From Terriglobia bacterium (GTDB lineage: Bacteria > Acidobacteriota > Terriglobia > Terriglobales > Acidobacteriaceae), in assembly GCA_020073495.1 (NCBI GenBank), contig JAIQFD010000006.1, forward strand, positions 124,001 through 188,000: DNA of 64,000 nucleotides, read 5' to 3'. A program made the position numbers and the translations under genes. The notes beneath the pieces are model-generated. The model had not been told where the DNA came from. It saw only the letters and a program-made list of their open reading frames with translations, and ran no database searches. Positions 61,738-64,000 of the stretch are shown one piece after another (the stretch's first letter is position 1; the number at the start of each line of letters is the position of its first letter).

Positions 61738-62915
61738 TAGCGGACCCCCACGTAGATCGGATAAGTTGCTTCGTACCAGCTCAAGTTATGACTAATGTGA
61801 AACGATGCGGGTGCGCCAGCGGGAATCTCATGCCTAAACGTTAGGTTGATATCGGACAATTCGAGGGTCACACTCGTGTTTCCCTGAACCCGCAGAAAAA
61901 CAGTGGTCGGATCATAGCCAAATTGCCCGCGATTTGACGGAGCTCCAACGTTGAAGTAAGTGCCGGAGGTGAAAACCGCTGGGTCACTAACTGATGCCCC
62001 TCCTGCACTGAATCTTGTGACCTTGTATTGACTGAGATCGACCTCAGCTCTTAACTGGAGGTCGATTGGCTTCCCTGCAGGCACAAATTTGGGGCTAACA
62101 GTAATATAAGTCTGCTTTGCAACCCGTTCCGCCTCATCGAGTTGATCATTCGCCAAGTTTGTGATCGTGACGCTGCCATTCTGGAAACTGACGACCACCG
62201 ACCCGTAGCATATCTCTCCGCCTGGTTCACACCCGGTGGTTCGAATAGAGTTGTACCGCTCTAGCCCTTCCATGATCGCGGTCGATCCTCCCCCTCCCCC
62301 GCCCCCACCCCCGCCGTAGTTCATAGCGACCAAGTCGCCATCCCACGTCGTACCTCCACCACAGCTTTGGAACTCTGCGGAACAAGACGAGGCGTTCAAT
62401 CCCTTTGGGTCAACCAGCGTCGTGGGCGCATTCATCACATACGCATACCGATTGAGCGACTGCGGTGTCGTCGGGTTCGCCGCCCCCAAACCCGCCGGAT
62501 CTGGCGAAATCCATCTTCCGTAGAGGGCGTACTCGCGGTACAGGAAATCGTAGAGGCCCGCTGTTCCGCCCTGAATGGTGTCCTGGTTTTGGCCGGTGAA
62601 AGAGCGGTCGGGGGTGCCGGACTCGGCATAGGTTTCCCCGAAGGGAGCATACGCCAGGCTGGAATAGAGGGTGCGTGAGGTGGTGGTGGTCAGGCGCGAG
62701 CTGCCCAGCCAGTCGGGATGGCGGAAATAGGCCAGCGTGCTCCCCGAGTACACCGCCTGCGCCCCTGCAGGGAGGGGTACAAAAGCTTTCGTTACAGTCT
62801 GTCCATTCATCAATGCGAACTTCTGTCCGCTGGGGGCATAGACGATCTGGGTGGTCCCGCTCTCGACCATTCGGGCGGGTGGCCCAGACAACGCCAGAAT
62901 GTTACACCTCTCCAT
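61737..62915 (-). pseudogene. orphan RHS C-terminal region with variable tip
   Basis: The 392-residue frame begins inside an RHS stalk and includes the conserved core end: STLAYFRHPDWLGSSRL, PFGETYAESGTPDRSFTGQNQD, YDFLYREYALYGRWISPDPAGLGAANPTTPQSLNRYAYVMNAPTTLVDPKGL. After DPKGL comes a unique tip of about 220 residues with a ten-glycine linker and a beta-rich domain. The stalk and signal are missing, and the frame starts directly at a hairpin repeat (62921-62955), so it is a displaced or truncated piece. No toxin motif was recognised in the tip. Confidence 0.8.
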
Positions 62916-62920
62916 GATGG

Positions 62921-62955
62921 GGGTGCCCCACCCAACGCGGTTTTCGTTGGGTGGG
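62921..62955. repeat. GGGTGCCCCACCC-headed hairpin repeat
   Basis: An 11-bp perfect stem (62927-62937 with 62945-62955) lies 11 bases upstream of the RHS-tail ATG. Family member of 46251-46286 with a different but self-complementary stem. Confidence 0.7.
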
Positions 62956-63182
62956 CGTGATTCTGCCTCTGCGCATCAGCGGTTGATTTCTAAAGAAAAG
63001 AATGGTCGGCCCTACAGGATTTGAACTTCTTCCGGTAAGTGTTGAGCTCGATCATTCCATCCGGCTGACCGAGCGGCGGACCATCTCATTAATCCCCTTC
63101 TCACTAGCAATCCCGCTTTGGCCGCGCGCACCCGCCTTTCCCAGAGTCCGATCTCTGGTCTAAGCTCCACTGCACAGCGCAC
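62956..63182. other. intergenic gap; degenerate tRNA-like segment
   Basis: No gene is supported. The minus strand near 63003-63085 contains a TTCAAATCC box and a CCGACCA end that recall a tRNA 3' half, but the stems do not pair. Confidence 0.3.
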
Positions 63183-63974
63183 TCATTGGTGCCCCAGGAT
63201 CAGAGGAAGTCCGTTCTTTGGGTTACCGATGACGATGATCTTTGCGTTGGAGCTTTTGGCAAGCGTCTCGGTGGCTTCGATGCCCTTCCATTCAAGCAGT
63301 TGAGGGCTGATGCCCTGCGCCACAATCTGTTGAAAATCACGAATACCGGCCGCTTCGATACGCTTGCGCTCGGCTTCTTGCTTCTCCTTTTGCAGGCGGA
63401 AACTCATCGCCAATGACTCCTGTTCGGCCTGTTGTTTGGTTTCGATCGACGTTTTTAGCGCGGCTGGAAGTTGAATGTCACGCAACAGGATGTTCTCAAC
63501 AATGACTCCGCGTTTATTCAGCTCGCGCCCGAGTTGTTCCGTGATCTGCTGGGCAACGCGCTCGCGGTCGCTGGAGTACAGGGCATTGGCGGAGTGTGAG
63601 GCCGTAGCTTCCCGGATCGCCGAGCGCAGGTTAGGCTCGACCACTATCTCAGGGTATCGCGGGCCAAGGGAACGGTACACTTCAGAAGCTTGCGCGGGAT
63701 TCAGGCGGAACAGCAGCGAGGTGTCCAGTGTAATGATGAGGCCTTCGTTGGAGGGGACGCTGGCGGTCTCCTTGATCTCCTGCGTGCGAACCGACATGGT
63801 GTTGTTCCCTTTGAAAGGATTCACCATGTGCGTGCCTTCCGGCAACACCTCGCCGGTTACCCGGCCGAACAGCGTCAGCACACCCACGTGACCAGCGGGA
63901 ACGTAAGCGATGGACGTCCACAGCAGCGCTGCCATGATCACGACTGCTAACCCGATTCCGAGGGAGCGCGTCAT
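63183..63974 (-). CDS. SPFH/prohibitin-family membrane protein
   Basis: The 263-residue protein has an N-terminal membrane helix (about 7-27) and a band-7/SPFH domain (YVPAGHVGVLTLFGRVTGEVLPEGTHMVNPFKGNNTMSVRTQEIKE, LITLDTSLLFRLNPAQASEVYRSLG). A coiled-coil region follows (KTSIETKQQAEQESLAMSFRLQKEKQEAERKRIEAAGIRDFQQIVAQG). Prohibitin-like proteins form rings at membranes and chaperone or restrain proteases. The remaining 26 bases upstream hold nothing further recognisable. Confidence 0.92.
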   Translation of the reverse strand: MTRSLGIGLAVVIMAALLWTSIAYVPAGHVGVLTLFGRVTGEVLPEGTHMVNPFKGNNTMSVRTQEIKETASVPSNEGLIITLDTSLLFRLNPAQASEVYRSLGPRYPEIVVEPNLRSAIREATASHSANALYSSDRERVAQQITEQLGRELNKRGVIVENILLRDIQLPAALKTSIETKQQAEQESLAMSFRLQKEKQEAERKRIEAAGIRDFQQIVAQGISPQLLEWKGIEATETLAKSSNAKIIVIGNPKNGLPLILGHQ

Positions 63975-64000
63975 CGTTCCACGTGTTGCCTCAATGACCC

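Noticed and set aside
63003-63085. tRNA-like segment with TTCAAATCC and a CCGACCA end on the minus strand
   Set aside because: Neither acceptor nor T stem pairs, so it is at best a degenerate tRNA remnant.

Overview
The window reads as chromosomal DNA of an acidobacterium. It is GC-rich and densely coded, with a large Oar-type TonB-dependent receptor carrying an N-terminal carboxypeptidase-regulatory domain, a b'/b-type ATP synthase operon without the a and c subunits, small DUF2934 and Cys-rich proteins, and intergenic DNA full of short palindromic and tandem repeats. This assignment is inferred from gene content; no rRNA is present.

Layout. 1-2.0 kb: a 5'-truncated YD-repeat (RHS) gene running off the left edge. 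2.1-7.1 kb: a GH18-CE4-GT2 exopolysaccharide-type fusion, divergent from a GT39-like glycosyltransferase. 7.3-10.9 kb: the TonB-dependent receptor. 11-21.5 kb: LolA-like protein, serS, phosphatase, pyrD, a YycJ-like MBL hydrolase, 3-hydroxyacyl-CoA dehydrogenase and a PP2C/FHA signalling pair. 21.7-28.1 kb: atp operon (b', b, delta, alpha, gamma, beta, epsilon). 28.2-36.2 kb: putative small RNA, broken four-helix-bundle gene, YbaK-like deacylase, hflX-hfq, PuuD-like membrane protein, DegT aminotransferase, SH3 lipoprotein, 6-phosphofructokinase. 36.3-45.3 kb: beta-propeller lipoprotein, nadA, moaA and an electron-transfer-flavoprotein cluster (etfB, etfA, ETF-QO). 45.4-53.9 kb: small proteins, permease-aminotransferase pair, PilZ protein, YceI, TPR protein, a selenocysteine tRNA gene, and a 1-Cys peroxiredoxin preceded by a Cys-rich leader peptide and an attenuator-like hairpin, then phzF. 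54.4-60.3 kb: an accessory island flanked by direct repeats of the phzF 3' end, carrying a DUF262-HEPN pair, a hicBA module inside its own direct repeats, a PD-(D/E)XK endonuclease and a divergent EndoIII-like protein. 60.9-64 kb: an orphan RHS tail with a downstream exported partner, and an SPFH protein.

Most of the window is housekeeping: energy (ATP synthase, ETF), tRNA charging, NAD, pyrimidine and molybdopterin synthesis, and glycolysis. The most unusual signals are (i) the DUF262 + HEPN/EF-Tu-barrel two-gene system, (ii) a dozen intergenic arrays of seven-base units that usually contain or touch the stop codon of a neighbouring gene, (iii) the Cys-leader/attenuator before the peroxiredoxin with selC just behind it, and (iv) repeated duplication of gene 3' tails around accessory DNA, together with a MITE-like 136-bp palindromic element.
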